A DNA stretch of 64,000 nucleotides from an uncultured Bacteroidia bacterium (GCA_905478335.1 CAJQIC010000020.1:62001-126000); one strand, 5' to 3'. Shown: positions 54,131-62,203, numbered from the stretch's first letter. The notes: generated by a model from the letters alone, not told the origin. Made by a program: numbers and translations.

Positions 54131-54595
54131 TTAACTCGGACGGTGTTTTTCTTGAATTCCGTATAATAAATTACGCAAATACTGGTCTTTACATTTTCTG
54201 AATTGAGGCTGTTTTGGATTTCTCAAAAATGCACTAAGCTCATGAGGGCTAACCTCCAAATCAACTAAATCAAAGAGGTCAATAATGTCGTCCGTAGTAA
54301 GGCTCAACGCAATCTTAATCTTTTTTAGAATGATATTGTTGTCTAGGTTGGATTCGACTGGCATAGGAGGCCTACCTTCTTGTTTACCACGGTTTTTATA
54401 GATTAAGCCATTTAAAAAAAGTGCCAATTGTTTGTCTGGCAGATTGTTATACTCCTCGTCATCCTCTGGTTTGAGCCAGTTGCTTACTTTGGCACGATCT
54501 GCAGTATACCCCGCTAAGCCAAATATGTCAATCATTTCGTAATCGCTATAGTCAAATGCATATCTCAGCTTTTTGAGGATATCGTTGTTGGTCAT
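54131..54595 (-). CDS. DUF1456 / YehS-family protein
   Basis: The 154-residue product has two tandem copies of the DUF1456 repeat: NNDILKKLRYAFDYSDYEMIDIF and NNIILKKIKIALSLTTDDIIDLF (shown in parts NNDILKKLRY and NNIILKKIKI). Each is followed by a Leu-rich segment containing VSNWLK or LSAFLRN. E. coli YehS has the same organisation and is uncharacterised. It is probably a small helical protein. The gene stands 49 bases behind rlmF. Confidence 0.88.
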   Translation of the reverse strand: MTNNDILKKLRYAFDYSDYEMIDIFGLAGYTADRAKVSNWLKPEDDEEYNNLPDKQLALFLNGLIYKNRGKQEGRPPMPVESNLDNNIILKKIKIALSLTTDDIIDLFDLVDLEVSPHELSAFLRNPKQPQFRKCKDQYLRNLLYGIQEKHRPS

Positions 54596-54641
54596 TCGGC
54601 AAAGGTATTGGTTTGGTATTCAGAATGCGTAGTCGTGTTAT

Positions 54642-54658
54642 TTTTACAAAAAGTAAAA
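54642..54658. promoter_or_regulatory. inverted repeat at the membrane-protein/XRE promoter
   Basis: TTTTAC-aaaaa-GTAAAA is a perfect 6-bp inverted repeat immediately upstream of the promoter at 54663-54694. It may be the XRE operator. Confidence 0.4.
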
Positions 54659-54662
54659 CAAA

Positions 54663-54694
54663 CTTGACATAATGTAATGTTTGGCATACATTTG
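54663..54694 (+). promoter_or_regulatory. promoter of the membrane-protein/XRE pair
   Basis: CTTG (54663-54666, one mismatch to TTTG), a 20-base spacer, then the exact -7 TACATTTG (54687-54694). The ATG follows at 54711, giving a short leader. Confidence 0.7.
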
Positions 54695-54710
54695 TTGAAA
54701 AATTAGACGT

Positions 54711-55187
54711 ATGAATGTAAAATATTTGTTCCCAACTAGGTTTAAAATGTGGGGCTGGATTATTCTAATTCCTTCAGCTATATTGGGTTTTGCTGATTTG
54801 TTTGCAGAGTGGCAACCTGCTTTTTTCGACTGGACTGTTCCAGCCTTATACAACAATGAAATTTTAGGAGAAACAACCTATTTTGGCATGGTGGATAACA
54901 ACGTGCTCAATGAAATTTTTGGAATTCTAATTATTGTCGGGGGTGTCTTGGTCGCTTTCTCCAGACTTAAAAATGAAGACGAATTCATAACCAAAATTCG
55001 ATTAGAGTCATTGGTGTGGGCCACATATGTCAACTATATCGTGTTGTTGTTGGCTTTTATATTTGTTTATGACATGGGGTTTTTATGGGTGATGATCTTC
55101 AATATGTTTACGATTCTACTGTTTTTTATTATCCGATTTAATTGGCAACTTCAAAAATTAAAATTGAACGCGAGGCATGAAGAATAA
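54711..55187 (+). CDS. four-helix membrane protein, partner of the XRE regulator
   Basis: The 158-residue product has four predicted transmembrane helices at about residues 13-32, 68-86, 100-121 and 122-142. It has no signal peptide and no recognised motif. It overlaps the XRE regulator gene by 11 bases, a regular bacterial arrangement of small integral membrane protein plus short XRE repressor. The membrane partner might sense a signal or be the regulated target. The function is unknown. Confidence 0.6.
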   Translation: MNVKYLFPTRFKMWGWIILIPSAILGFADLFAEWQPAFFDWTVPALYNNEILGETTYFGMVDNNVLNEIFGILIIVGGVLVAFSRLKNEDEFITKIRLESLVWATYVNYIVLLLAFIFVYDMGFLWVMIFNMFTILLFFIIRFNWQLQKLKLNARHEE

Positions 55188-55383
55188 TATCAAAGTAGAA
55201 AGAGCGAAAAAGAACATTACGCAAGCTGCTTTGGCAAAAAGTGCTAAAGTTAGTCGCCAAACGATTAATGCAATGGAGCTTGGCAAATACGTTCCGTCTA
55301 CTGTTTTAGCGTTGCGTTTAGCGTCTATATTTGACGTAGAGGTTGGAGACCTTTTCCAACTAGAGGAATCAGACTGGGAATGA
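55177..55383 (+). CDS. XRE/Cro-type transcriptional regulator
   Basis: The 68-residue product is almost entirely a Cro/C1 helix-turn-helix (NITQAALAKSAKVSRQTINAME in parts: TQAALAKSA, SRQTINAMELGKY). It has no sensor domain, so it probably acts as a dimer on its own promoter. It is coupled to the membrane-protein gene, and its TGA abuts the opposing stop (TGATTA). Confidence 0.93.
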   Translation: MKNNIKVERAKKNITQAALAKSAKVSRQTINAMELGKYVPSTVLALRLASIFDVEVGDLFQLEESDWE

Positions 55384-55758
55384 TTACTTATACGTAATTA
55401 GAAAACGAATTTCTGCTTTTTTATCATCCAAAGTCGCCTGCCAACTGGTGTTGTTGGTTTCGTTAGACTTTTTAAACAAAGGGCCGGATTTTTTAAAACC
55501 ATTCGTTTCTGCATACGAACCTATGTCAACTACCGTCGTGTCTAATATGAAGGTAGATAATTTCATATTTTCGGTTACTCTACAGTCACAATCCGAAATA
55601 GAAGGCACATTGACACCAGTACGTAATTCAATATTGTCAATATTAAATCTTTCGCAATCTTGTCTATTGAAAATGTGTCGTACCAACAGCTTGAAGCTGC
55701 CCATAAACACTAAAACACCTAAGGCGACTAGACCAATTATTTTTAAAGCTTTAATCAT
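55384..55758 (-). CDS. single-pass membrane-anchored protein, unknown
   Basis: The 124-residue product has one N-terminal transmembrane helix (LKIIGLVALGVLVFMGSF). A Cys-containing extracytoplasmic domain follows (RQDCERFNIDNI, SDCDCRVTEN). No family is recognised. It overlaps the next gene by eight bases and forms the tail of the operon-like run 58233-55384. Confidence 0.55.
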   Translation of the reverse strand: MIKALKIIGLVALGVLVFMGSFKLLVRHIFNRQDCERFNIDNIELRTGVNVPSISDCDCRVTENMKLSTFILDTTVVDIGSYAETNGFKKSGPLFKKSNETNNTSWQATLDDKKAEIRFLITYK

Positions 55759-56428
55759 GATTCGAATGCTTTAATATGTCTTTATTCTCATAAATTTCTT
55801 GTCGACCACCGTCAAGACCAACCCTAAACATGGCTTTAGCTAAATGTTCTGAAGTTACACTGGAGTTCATTCCTATGCGTTTTAAAACAGGGTAAAGCCG
55901 ACGCATTAATCGATAGCTTAAATTGGGTTCTTTTCGCTTTTCTACTGGATAAATGTAGCCAGGTCGAAAAGTGTGAAACCGGTTTTTAAACGTGTTGCTG
56001 AGTGCATTCTCAACAGCACCTTTATCTTGGGCAAACATCATCCTACTTTTTTCAGATCGGTCTGCGCCTTGACCACTCAATAAAACAAAACGGACATTTG
56101 GATTTTGTTCAATCAAGATTTTGCCGAATGCAACTGGGGTGTCTACGGTGATTTCTCTGAACTTTTCTCTAGGCACTGAGCCGGTGTACACACCAATGCA
56201 GTAATATCCAACGTCAACGTTTTTCCAGAATGTCGCATCTGAGTCCAATTGTGTAAAGTCTTCAAGGATGACTTCGTTCAGTTTTGGGTGGTTTATTCCT
56301 GATGGTCGTCTGGCTAGACTAACCACTTCATGCACATCTGCGTGTTCTAAGGCAAGTTTTAAAATAATCCCTCCAATCATTCCAGAGGCTCCAGTTAAGA
56401 TTACTTTTTTAGTTTTATAGGAATCCAT
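55751..56428 (-). CDS. NAD(P)-binding Rossmann protein (atypical SDR, TIP30/HTATIP2-like)
   Basis: The 225-residue product has the nucleotide-binding motif ILTGASGMIGGIIL and the downstream VGYYCIGVYTG, then FVLLSGQGADRS and FRPGYIYPVEK. This is the pattern of short atypical SDRs of the HTATIP2 group, whose substrates are unknown. It overlaps both neighbours (8 and 28 bases), so it is translated as part of the run. Confidence 0.82.
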   Translation of the reverse strand: MDSYKTKKVILTGASGMIGGIILKLALEHADVHEVVSLARRPSGINHPKLNEVILEDFTQLDSDATFWKNVDVGYYCIGVYTGSVPREKFREITVDTPVAFGKILIEQNPNVRFVLLSGQGADRSEKSRMMFAQDKGAVENALSNTFKNRFHTFRPGYIYPVEKRKEPNLSYRLMRRLYPVLKRIGMNSSVTSEHLAKAMFRVGLDGGRQEIYENKDILKHSNHD

Positions 56429-56883
56429 ATGTCTTCTTCAGAGTCGATTTCGTTGTTTTTATATTTTTTGCCAAGTACTTCAAAATGTGGTCGGTAATCG
56501 AGGGTGTACCTTGACTGTGGCAGCCATTGCCCATAAATGTAACCAAATGTTTTCCCTGCAGCAGATGCTGGTCCTACATGCTTAAATACCGCGTACAATC
56601 CATCAGGGATTTCTAACACGTCATAGTCATTTGGCAAATCTTCTATTTCAGAAACAGAAACGCACGCCCATTTCGTAAATATTTTATCAGGATCAAACCT
56701 TGTAAAATAGTCTTCTGGGTATACCTGAAGTGATAATATATCCTCAGATGTCCTGTGTTTGGTATGCAAAATATCGGGAAGGCATGATTGCCATAATTCT
56801 TTTGTCTTGTTTTGGCTAACAGACATTTCCTGACGCTTTCCAACCACTAGAGTTTTTGGCCATGTTTCTATTCTATACTCCAC
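56401..56883 (-). CDS. stand-alone GyrI-like effector-binding domain protein
   Basis: The 160-residue product contains the GyrI-like/effector-binding fold: LVVGKRQEMS near the start, WACVSVSEIEDLP, and a C-terminal GYIYGQWLPQSRYTLDYRPHFEVLG (in parts GQWLPQSRY and PHFEVLG). In the AraC family such domains sense ligands; here no DNA-binding part is present. Stand-alone forms bind small amphiphiles or inhibit gyrase, so the role is uncertain. It overlaps the SDR gene by 28 bases. Confidence 0.75.
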   Translation of the reverse strand: MEYRIETWPKTLVVGKRQEMSVSQNKTKELWQSCLPDILHTKHRTSEDILSLQVYPEDYFTRFDPDKIFTKWACVSVSEIEDLPNDYDVLEIPDGLYAVFKHVGPASAAGKTFGYIYGQWLPQSRYTLDYRPHFEVLGKKYKNNEIDSEEDIWIPIKLKK

Positions 56884-56885
56884 TA

Positions 56886-57257
56886 TTACGCTTTTTTCTT
56901 TTTGGATTTACTTGACTTCGCCATAGGGTTAAAAGTCAAACACAAATCAATCCAGTACACCAAATCTTCTTCCTTATCCCAACCTTCAGGGGTCACAAAG
57001 ATGTAGCCCCGCATAGGTCTTCCAGTGAAATCCATTGGCAAGCATGCGTCCTTTTTTAACTCAAGTTCATAAGCCTCTTCTCCAATACGCGCCATTAATA
57101 AGGAGTCTCCGTAACGTTTGTCTATATGAATGCCACATAACATCTTATCGTCGACCATAAAAAGGAGACCACCCATCATGTTTTTTGAAAAGAAATCAAC
57201 CTTCCTTTCTTTCAGTATGTTGGTTATTCGTTCCCCAAAGTATGCGTCGTACGCCAT
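56886..57257 (-). CDS. TfoX/Sxy N-terminal-domain protein
   Basis: The 123-residue product is a TfoX-N domain: MMGGLLFMVDDKMLCGIH, DACLPMDFTGRPMRGYIFV. A lysine-rich tail (KSSKSKKKKA) follows. Full TfoX regulates competence, whereas stand-alone domains in Bacteroidota have unknown roles. It starts two bases from the GyrI-like gene. Confidence 0.85.
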   Translation of the reverse strand: MAYDAYFGERITNILKERKVDFFSKNMMGGLLFMVDDKMLCGIHIDKRYGDSLLMARIGEEAYELELKKDACLPMDFTGRPMRGYIFVTPEGWDKEEDLVYWIDLCLTFNPMAKSSKSKKKKA

Positions 57258-57283
57258 AGCATGTCAAAAATAATGGTTTTAGC

Positions 57284-57814
57284 TTAGGTCTCTAACCATT
57301 TTTCTTTGGTTAGTCTATACCAATTGTGCAAGGCATTTTCGAACATAAATGTTTCAATAAATACTAAACCGCATTTCTGAATAACGTTGTTAGACGCCTC
57401 ATTATTAACGTCTGCTGCGGCGCAGATTGAAGGATAATTTAACGTTTCAAAACCATACTTGAGTGATGCAATGGCCGCTTCAGTAGCAAAGCCTTTATTC
57501 CAATATTTGGGCATAAATCGATACCCTAAATCATAATAGCTTTCAGCTCTTATACCGTCTTCCAATTTTAAACCTGACCAGCCAATCAGTGCATTTGATT
57601 CTTTCAAGATTACAGCCCATCGACCAATACCGTTCTGTTCATACTGTTTTTGCACATGGGCAATTATTTTGATCGACTCTTCGATACTTTGTACGGGTTT
57701 ATTCCCAAGAAATTTATTGACCAAAGGGTCGCTGTCCAAAACAAAAAGGTCATGTGCGTCTTGCGGAACAATTTTCCGAAGCAGTAATCTATCGGTTTCA
57801 ACAACATATTGCAT
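57284..57814 (-). CDS. GNAT-family N-acetyltransferase (RimJ/RimL-like)
   Basis: The 176-residue product has the GNAT signature RYAVILKESN-like beta strand (WAVILKESNALIGW), the acetyl-CoA-binding loop YWNKGFATEAA and the last part NVIQKCGLVFIET. The N-terminal TDRLLLRKIVPQD is typical of RimJ/RimL. Its substrate could be an N-terminal amine of a ribosomal protein or a small molecule. It stands in the same orientation as the TfoX-like gene. Confidence 0.9.
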   Translation of the reverse strand: MQYVVETDRLLLRKIVPQDAHDLFVLDSDPLVNKFLGNKPVQSIEESIKIIAHVQKQYEQNGIGRWAVILKESNALIGWSGLKLEDGIRAESYYDLGYRFMPKYWNKGFATEAAIASLKYGFETLNYPSICAAADVNNEASNNVIQKCGLVFIETFMFENALHNWYRLTKEKWLET

Positions 57815-57849
57815 CGAGAATGGAGGTAATAATTAGAGGTATTAAACGA

Positions 57850-58233
57850 TCACAAGGTTTTAGGCCAAAACGGGATTGTTTTACGAACAGACCATAAAAC
57901 AATAGCACTCATAATGAAGGTAATGATTGCGGTATAAAACAAAACGCCACCGTCTCCGTTGATGTCTATGCCTAACTTAGTTAAGTGCATTACAATAGCG
58001 CCACCAATAATGCCCATAGTTAAGCCAGCGCCAATCCAAATCGTTCGAGGAATTACAATTAAGATGGCTGAAATCAACTCCAACACACCAATTCCGATAC
58101 GACCATTTGGTTCTAGTCCTACCTGGCTAAATATGTAAATGCTATCTGGATGACCGGTAAATTTAAAACGCAACGTTTGAATCAGAATTATAGCAATTGC
58201 GATCCGAAGAATTAATAAAACTGTCTTATTCAT
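57850..58233 (-). CDS. DoxX-like integral membrane protein
   Basis: The product is 127 residues from ATG 58233. The ORF runs to 58272, but that adds a polar N-terminus. Four hydrophobic helices are predicted (ILRIAIAIILIQTLRF, LELISAILIVIPRTIWIG, LTMGIIGGAIVMHL, IITFIMSAIVLWSV). The pattern and the first helix, in which RF(K/R)FTGHP occurs, match DoxX/DUF4345-like proteins. The function is unknown. Confidence 0.7.
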   Translation of the reverse strand: MNKTVLLILRIAIAIILIQTLRFKFTGHPDSIYIFSQVGLEPNGRIGIGVLELISAILIVIPRTIWIGAGLTMGIIGGAIVMHLTKLGIDINGDGGVLFYTAIITFIMSAIVLWSVRKTIPFWPKTL

Positions 58234-58422
58234 ATTGCATTTATTAGGTATGATGCCGAGGGCCTTAGCCAAATATACAAGCTTTGACTTCTAAAAATGT
58301 GATTCACGACCGTATGCGTTTTGGAATCAAAAACAGTTTGTACATAATCGTGTTATAAAAATGCAAAGTGTGCTTGATATATGCTCAATTTTGGTATACT
58401 TCGCGACTTTTAGAATAAAGAC

Positions 58423-59307
58423 ATGTCAAAAAGATTAGATCGAGTACTTTCCTTAGCAATCAGACAAGATGTTAAGCAAGGAAATCAAGATTTACATAAG
58501 AAATTCACTGCCTGCCTTGAAGGAGGCATGCATGGTATAGGTTTCAGCCCATATCAAGAAGGACAACAGCCTGGTGATCAACTGGAGGAAGATCAGATAA
58601 CAAGAAGAATGAAAATTATAGCTCCTTACACAAAATGGGTGCGTTCATTCTCTTGTACAGATGGTAACGAGATGATACCTAAAGTTGCTCATGAACTGGG
58701 TATGAAAACCCTTGTAGGTGCTTGGCTTGGCGAGGATTTAGAGAAAAATGAAGAAGAAATCGATGGCTTGATTCAAACAGCTAAACGTGGTCATGTTGAT
58801 ATTGCTGCAGTTGGTAATGAAGTGATGTATCGAGGCGACTTAACCGAACAGCAATTGCTGGATTATATTGAGCGAGTTAAAGCAGCCATTCCTGATGTTC
58901 AGGTTGGCTATGTCGATGCGTATTATGAATTTGAGAATAGACCAAAAATTACTGAAGCGTGCGATGTGATTTTGGCCAATTGTTATCCTTTTTGGGAGGG
59001 ATGTCATTTAGACTACTCGTTGTTGTATATGAAAGACATGTACAAACGAACACAAGCAGTTGCTCAAGGTAAGAAAGTGATTATTACCGAAACAGGTTGG
59101 CCAAATATTGGTGAAGTATTTCATGGCGCAGAACCGTCACAAGAAGGAGCAGTGCAATATTTTTTAAATACACAACATTGGTCGAGAGATGAAGACGTAG
59201 ACATCTTTTATTTTGCATCGTTTGATGAATCATGGAAAACAAAGGACGAGGGTGATGTAGGCGCTTTTTGGGGTCTTTGGGACGCAAATGAAGAGTTGAA
59301 ATATTAA
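58423..59307 (+). CDS. GH17-family glycoside hydrolase-like protein, cytoplasmic (first copy)
   Basis: The 294-residue product matches GH17 beta-1,3-glucan enzymes: GIGFSPYQEGQ, KWVRSFSCTDGNE, the acid/base region VGNEVMYRG and the nucleophile region ITETGWPNIG. Both catalytic glutamates are present. No signal peptide, T9SS tail or lipobox exists, so it should stay in the cytoplasm, unlike typical laminarinases. It may act on short beta-1,3-glucosides or as a transglycosylase. It is 10 bases upstream of a second GH17 gene. No transporter or SusC/D genes are near. Confidence 0.85.
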   Translation: MSKRLDRVLSLAIRQDVKQGNQDLHKKFTACLEGGMHGIGFSPYQEGQQPGDQLEEDQITRRMKIIAPYTKWVRSFSCTDGNEMIPKVAHELGMKTLVGAWLGEDLEKNEEEIDGLIQTAKRGHVDIAAVGNEVMYRGDLTEQQLLDYIERVKAAIPDVQVGYVDAYYEFENRPKITEACDVILANCYPFWEGCHLDYSLLYMKDMYKRTQAVAQGKKVIITETGWPNIGEVFHGAEPSQEGAVQYFLNTQHWSRDEDVDIFYFASFDESWKTKDEGDVGAFWGLWDANEELKY

Positions 59308-59317
59308 TAAGTAAGGT

Positions 59318-60229
59318 ATGCAATCAAGAAACCCTTTCCCATATGCAAAGGCAATTTGTTACTCTGGCTTTAGAGATGGTCAAAGTCCAGGTGGCTTATT
59401 CCCTACTTACGCCGAGGTTAAGTCAGATTTACAATTGCTGCAAAATGATTGGAAGTATTTGCGTTTATACGACTGTGATGCGCACGCAGAAACAGTTCTA
59501 GAAGTTATTGCGAATGAGAACTTCGACTTCAAAGTGATGCTCGGTGCTTATATAGTAGGAGAGCAAAACAACCCAGATTGTCCGTGGGATACTCCACATT
59601 TGTCGGATGCAGAATTGGACGCGAATGCCGAACTCAACAATGAGAGAATCAAACTATTGATTAAGATGGCACAAACACATTCAACCATTGTGAATTGTGT
59701 GTCTATTGGAAACGAAGCATCAGTTAGCTGGACCGACCACATGGTTCCGGTGGAAAGACTTGTGGAGATGACTTTGCAGGTCAAAAGACATCTTGATCAA
59801 CCGGTGACGTTTTGTGAAAACTATGTTCCATGGTTAGATAAATTGAAACCCTTAGTTAAGGAGTTAGATTTTATCTCTATTCACACGTATCCGGTTTGGG
59901 AATACAAGTCGATAGATGAAGCGTTGACCTATACGCAACAAAATTATCAGGACGTTGTGGATCTATACCCAGATACACCGGTGTTAATATCAGAAGCAGG
60001 TTGGGCAACGCAGTCTAATGGAAGAGGCATTGATCCATCTAACGTGAATGAAAAGCTACAGAAGCGCTACATCAACGAGTTAATGGAATGGACTGAATCG
60101 TCAGAAATAATTACGTACGTATTTGAAGCCTTTGACGAAAACTGGAAGGGGTCGAATGATGCGCAAGAACCTGAGAAACATTGGGGCCTATACAAGGTAG
60201 ACCGTAGTCCTAAAATGGTCTTGAAGTAA
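59318..60229 (+). CDS. GH17-family glycoside hydrolase-like protein, cytoplasmic (second copy)
   Basis: The 303-residue product is a diverged GH17 paralogue: AICYSGFRDGQSPGG, KYLRLYDCDAHAE, acid/base SIGNEASVSW, nucleophile LISEAGWATQSNG, and FEAFDENWKG. Both catalytic Glu are kept and there is again no signal peptide. It clearly differs in sequence from the first copy, so the pair is not a recent duplication. They probably act in one pathway on a beta-1,3-glucan or oligosaccharide. The stop codon lies in a hairpin loop. Confidence 0.85.
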   Translation: MQSRNPFPYAKAICYSGFRDGQSPGGLFPTYAEVKSDLQLLQNDWKYLRLYDCDAHAETVLEVIANENFDFKVMLGAYIVGEQNNPDCPWDTPHLSDAELDANAELNNERIKLLIKMAQTHSTIVNCVSIGNEASVSWTDHMVPVERLVEMTLQVKRHLDQPVTFCENYVPWLDKLKPLVKELDFISIHTYPVWEYKSIDEALTYTQQNYQDVVDLYPDTPVLISEAGWATQSNGRGIDPSNVNEKLQKRYINELMEWTESSEIITYVFEAFDENWKGSNDAQEPEKHWGLYKVDRSPKMVLK

Positions 60230-60261
60230 GACCATTATGTATTGTTTCTATAAAACAATAC
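60214..60261 (-). terminator. tandem stem-loops between the GH17 and purF-like genes
   Basis: Two perfect 9-bp stems lie side by side. One is AATGGTCTT (60214-60222) / AAGACCATT (60228-60236) with the GH17 stop TAA in its loop. The other is GTATTGTTT (60239-60247) / AAACAATAC (60253-60261). Read on the minus strand the last stem is followed by TTTTAGG, so they likely terminate the purF-like transcript. U-tails on the plus strand are poor. Confidence 0.65.
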
Positions 60262-60290
60262 AGCAATTAGTATAAATCTTATTCCGCTTC

Positions 60291-62186
60291 TTAGTAAGCT
60301 CTTTGGTCGTTACCTTCCATGTAGTACACAAATGACTTGTTTACCACTTTAATTCCTCCAGGGGTAGGGTAATCTCCAGTGAAATACCAGTCGCCTTTAT
60401 GGTTTGGACAGGCTTTGTGTAAATCTTCAACCTTTTGATACACGATGTGTACCTCAGCCTTCATATCACTTGGTGTTACCAATCTTGCTATTTCTTCTGT
60501 TAGCTCTTGGTCTGTAAACAACGCGTATAAATCCTTAACCGCATTCCGTTGTTCGGCTGCAGGTAGCTTTAATTGATTCTTACAGGCTTTATAGACTTCA
60601 TCCAACTTGTGCATTTGGTTACTTCGTTCAAGTAACTTTAGAACAGCCTTAAATGCGATAAACTCGTTCATTCGGCTCATGTCGATACCGTAGCAATCAG
60701 GATATTTGATAATCGGTGCACTACTGGCGACAACAATCTTACGTGGGCCTAGTCGATCTAGGATACGCAAAATAGATTTCTTTAGTGTCGTTCCACGTAC
60801 AATAGAGTCGTCAACCACAACCAGCGTGTCTCGTTTGGTATCTACAACGCCATACGTAACGTCATATCCATCACCCACCATAGAATCACGATCCTTATCT
60901 TGTGTGATAAACGTGCGCATCTTTGCATCCTTAACGAGAATTTTTTCACGTCGAATTTTGATGCTTAATATTTTGTCGAGTTCCTCAGCTGTTGGGTTTT
61001 CGCCCAGTTTTAATATTGCTTCACGCTTATAGCGATCAATATACTTGTAAACACCATCGATAACGCCGTAGAAACTTGTTGCCGCAGTGTTTGGGATGTA
61101 ACTAAAAACCACAGGTCGAACATCACTGTCAAGTTTATCTAGGATAACACGTGACAGCCGTCTACCAAGCTCCTGTCGCTCATTGTATATATTCTTGTCA
61201 CTGCCTCTCGAAAAATATATCCGTTCAAACGAACATTTTTTTAATTCGGGCGCAGGTGCAATAATCTCTTCTTCTCTAATATTGCCTTGACGATCAATTA
61301 TTAAAGCGCTACCTGGTGTAAGTTCTTTTATCTGTTCGAATTTGCAATTGAAGGCAGTCATTATTGCTGGCCGTTCTGAGGCAACAACAAAAACCTCGTC
61401 ATCTTGATAGTAAAATGAAGGTCTGATTCCTAGATTGTCTCGCAATACGAAGGTATTTCCGTCACCAACCATGCCAACCATATTGTAGCCACCATCAAGG
61501 TTTCTAAAGGCACTTCGAAGGACGTTGCCAAGGTCTAAGTTTGACTTGATTTTGGCGGCTATTTCAATGCCGTCAATGTTTTCATCTCTATACTGATGAA
61601 ATAATCTTTCGTTTTCCTCGTCCAAAAAATGACCAATTTTTTCAAGAACGGTTACATTATCTGATATCTCTTTTGGATGCTGCCCTAAGTTGATTAACAA
61701 TTCGTATAGTTCATCAACATTGGTAAGGTTGTAATTCCCTGCGAGTACTAATGAACGGCTCATCCAATTGTTTTGCCTAAAAAACGGATGAATGTCTTCT
61801 ATGCTGTTTTTGCCGTGCGTTGCATAACGCAAATGTCCTAAAAGAAGCTCTCCTGCATAAGGGAAATTCTTTTTAAACCATTTGGTGTCATTGACCTTAG
61901 AAGGATCAAGTGCCGCATAAGCTGACATAATATCTTCAAAGATGTCTAAAAGGGCACTCTTGCTGTTACTTCGCTTCCTTGCGACATATCTTTTACCAAA
62001 CTCTGGATTTAACTTAATGGTTGCTAAACCGGCGCCGTCTTGCCCTCGGTTTAATTGCTTGGCCATTAATAGTTGGAGTTTTTTCAGCCCATAGAGATGA
62101 GAGCCGTACTTGTCCTTGTAAAACTCAAGAGGTTTTAAAAGGCGGATAAATGCTACACCGCATTCGTGCTTTATTGGGTCGCTCAT
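60291..62186 (-). CDS. long amidophosphoribosyltransferase-like glutamine amidotransferase
   Basis: The 631-residue product begins MSDPIKHECGVAF: Cys9 is the likely Ntn glutaminase nucleophile after processing, and the class II amidotransferase domain continues with LNRGQDGAGL and LLGHLRYATHG. The second half is a phosphoribosyltransferase with the PRPP loop VVVDDSIVRGTT. It therefore resembles PurF (glutamine + PRPP to phosphoribosylamine, first step of purine synthesis). It is ~130 residues longer than classical PurF because of inserts and a C-terminal tail. Bacteroidota often carry such a long paralogue in addition to PurF, so the role may be different. Seven bases of its upstream -7 element support the start. 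Confidence 0.85.
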   Translation of the reverse strand: MSDPIKHECGVAFIRLLKPLEFYKDKYGSHLYGLKKLQLLMAKQLNRGQDGAGLATIKLNPEFGKRYVARKRSNSKSALLDIFEDIMSAYAALDPSKVNDTKWFKKNFPYAGELLLGHLRYATHGKNSIEDIHPFFRQNNWMSRSLVLAGNYNLTNVDELYELLINLGQHPKEISDNVTVLEKIGHFLDEENERLFHQYRDENIDGIEIAAKIKSNLDLGNVLRSAFRNLDGGYNMVGMVGDGNTFVLRDNLGIRPSFYYQDDEVFVVASERPAIMTAFNCKFEQIKELTPGSALIIDRQGNIREEEIIAPAPELKKCSFERIYFSRGSDKNIYNERQELGRRLSRVILDKLDSDVRPVVFSYIPNTAATSFYGVIDGVYKYIDRYKREAILKLGENPTAEELDKILSIKIRREKILVKDAKMRTFITQDKDRDSMVGDGYDVTYGVVDTKRDTLVVVDDSIVRGTTLKKSILRILDRLGPRKIVVASSAPIIKYPDCYGIDMSRMNEFIAFKAVLKLLERSNQMHKLDEVYKACKNQLKLPAAEQRNAVKDLYALFTDQELTEEIARLVTPSDMKAEVHIVYQKVEDLHKACPNHKGDWYFTGDYPTPGGIKVVNKSFVYYMEGNDQRAY

Positions 62187-62203
62187 TGTGACGTTTGAGC
62201 ATA

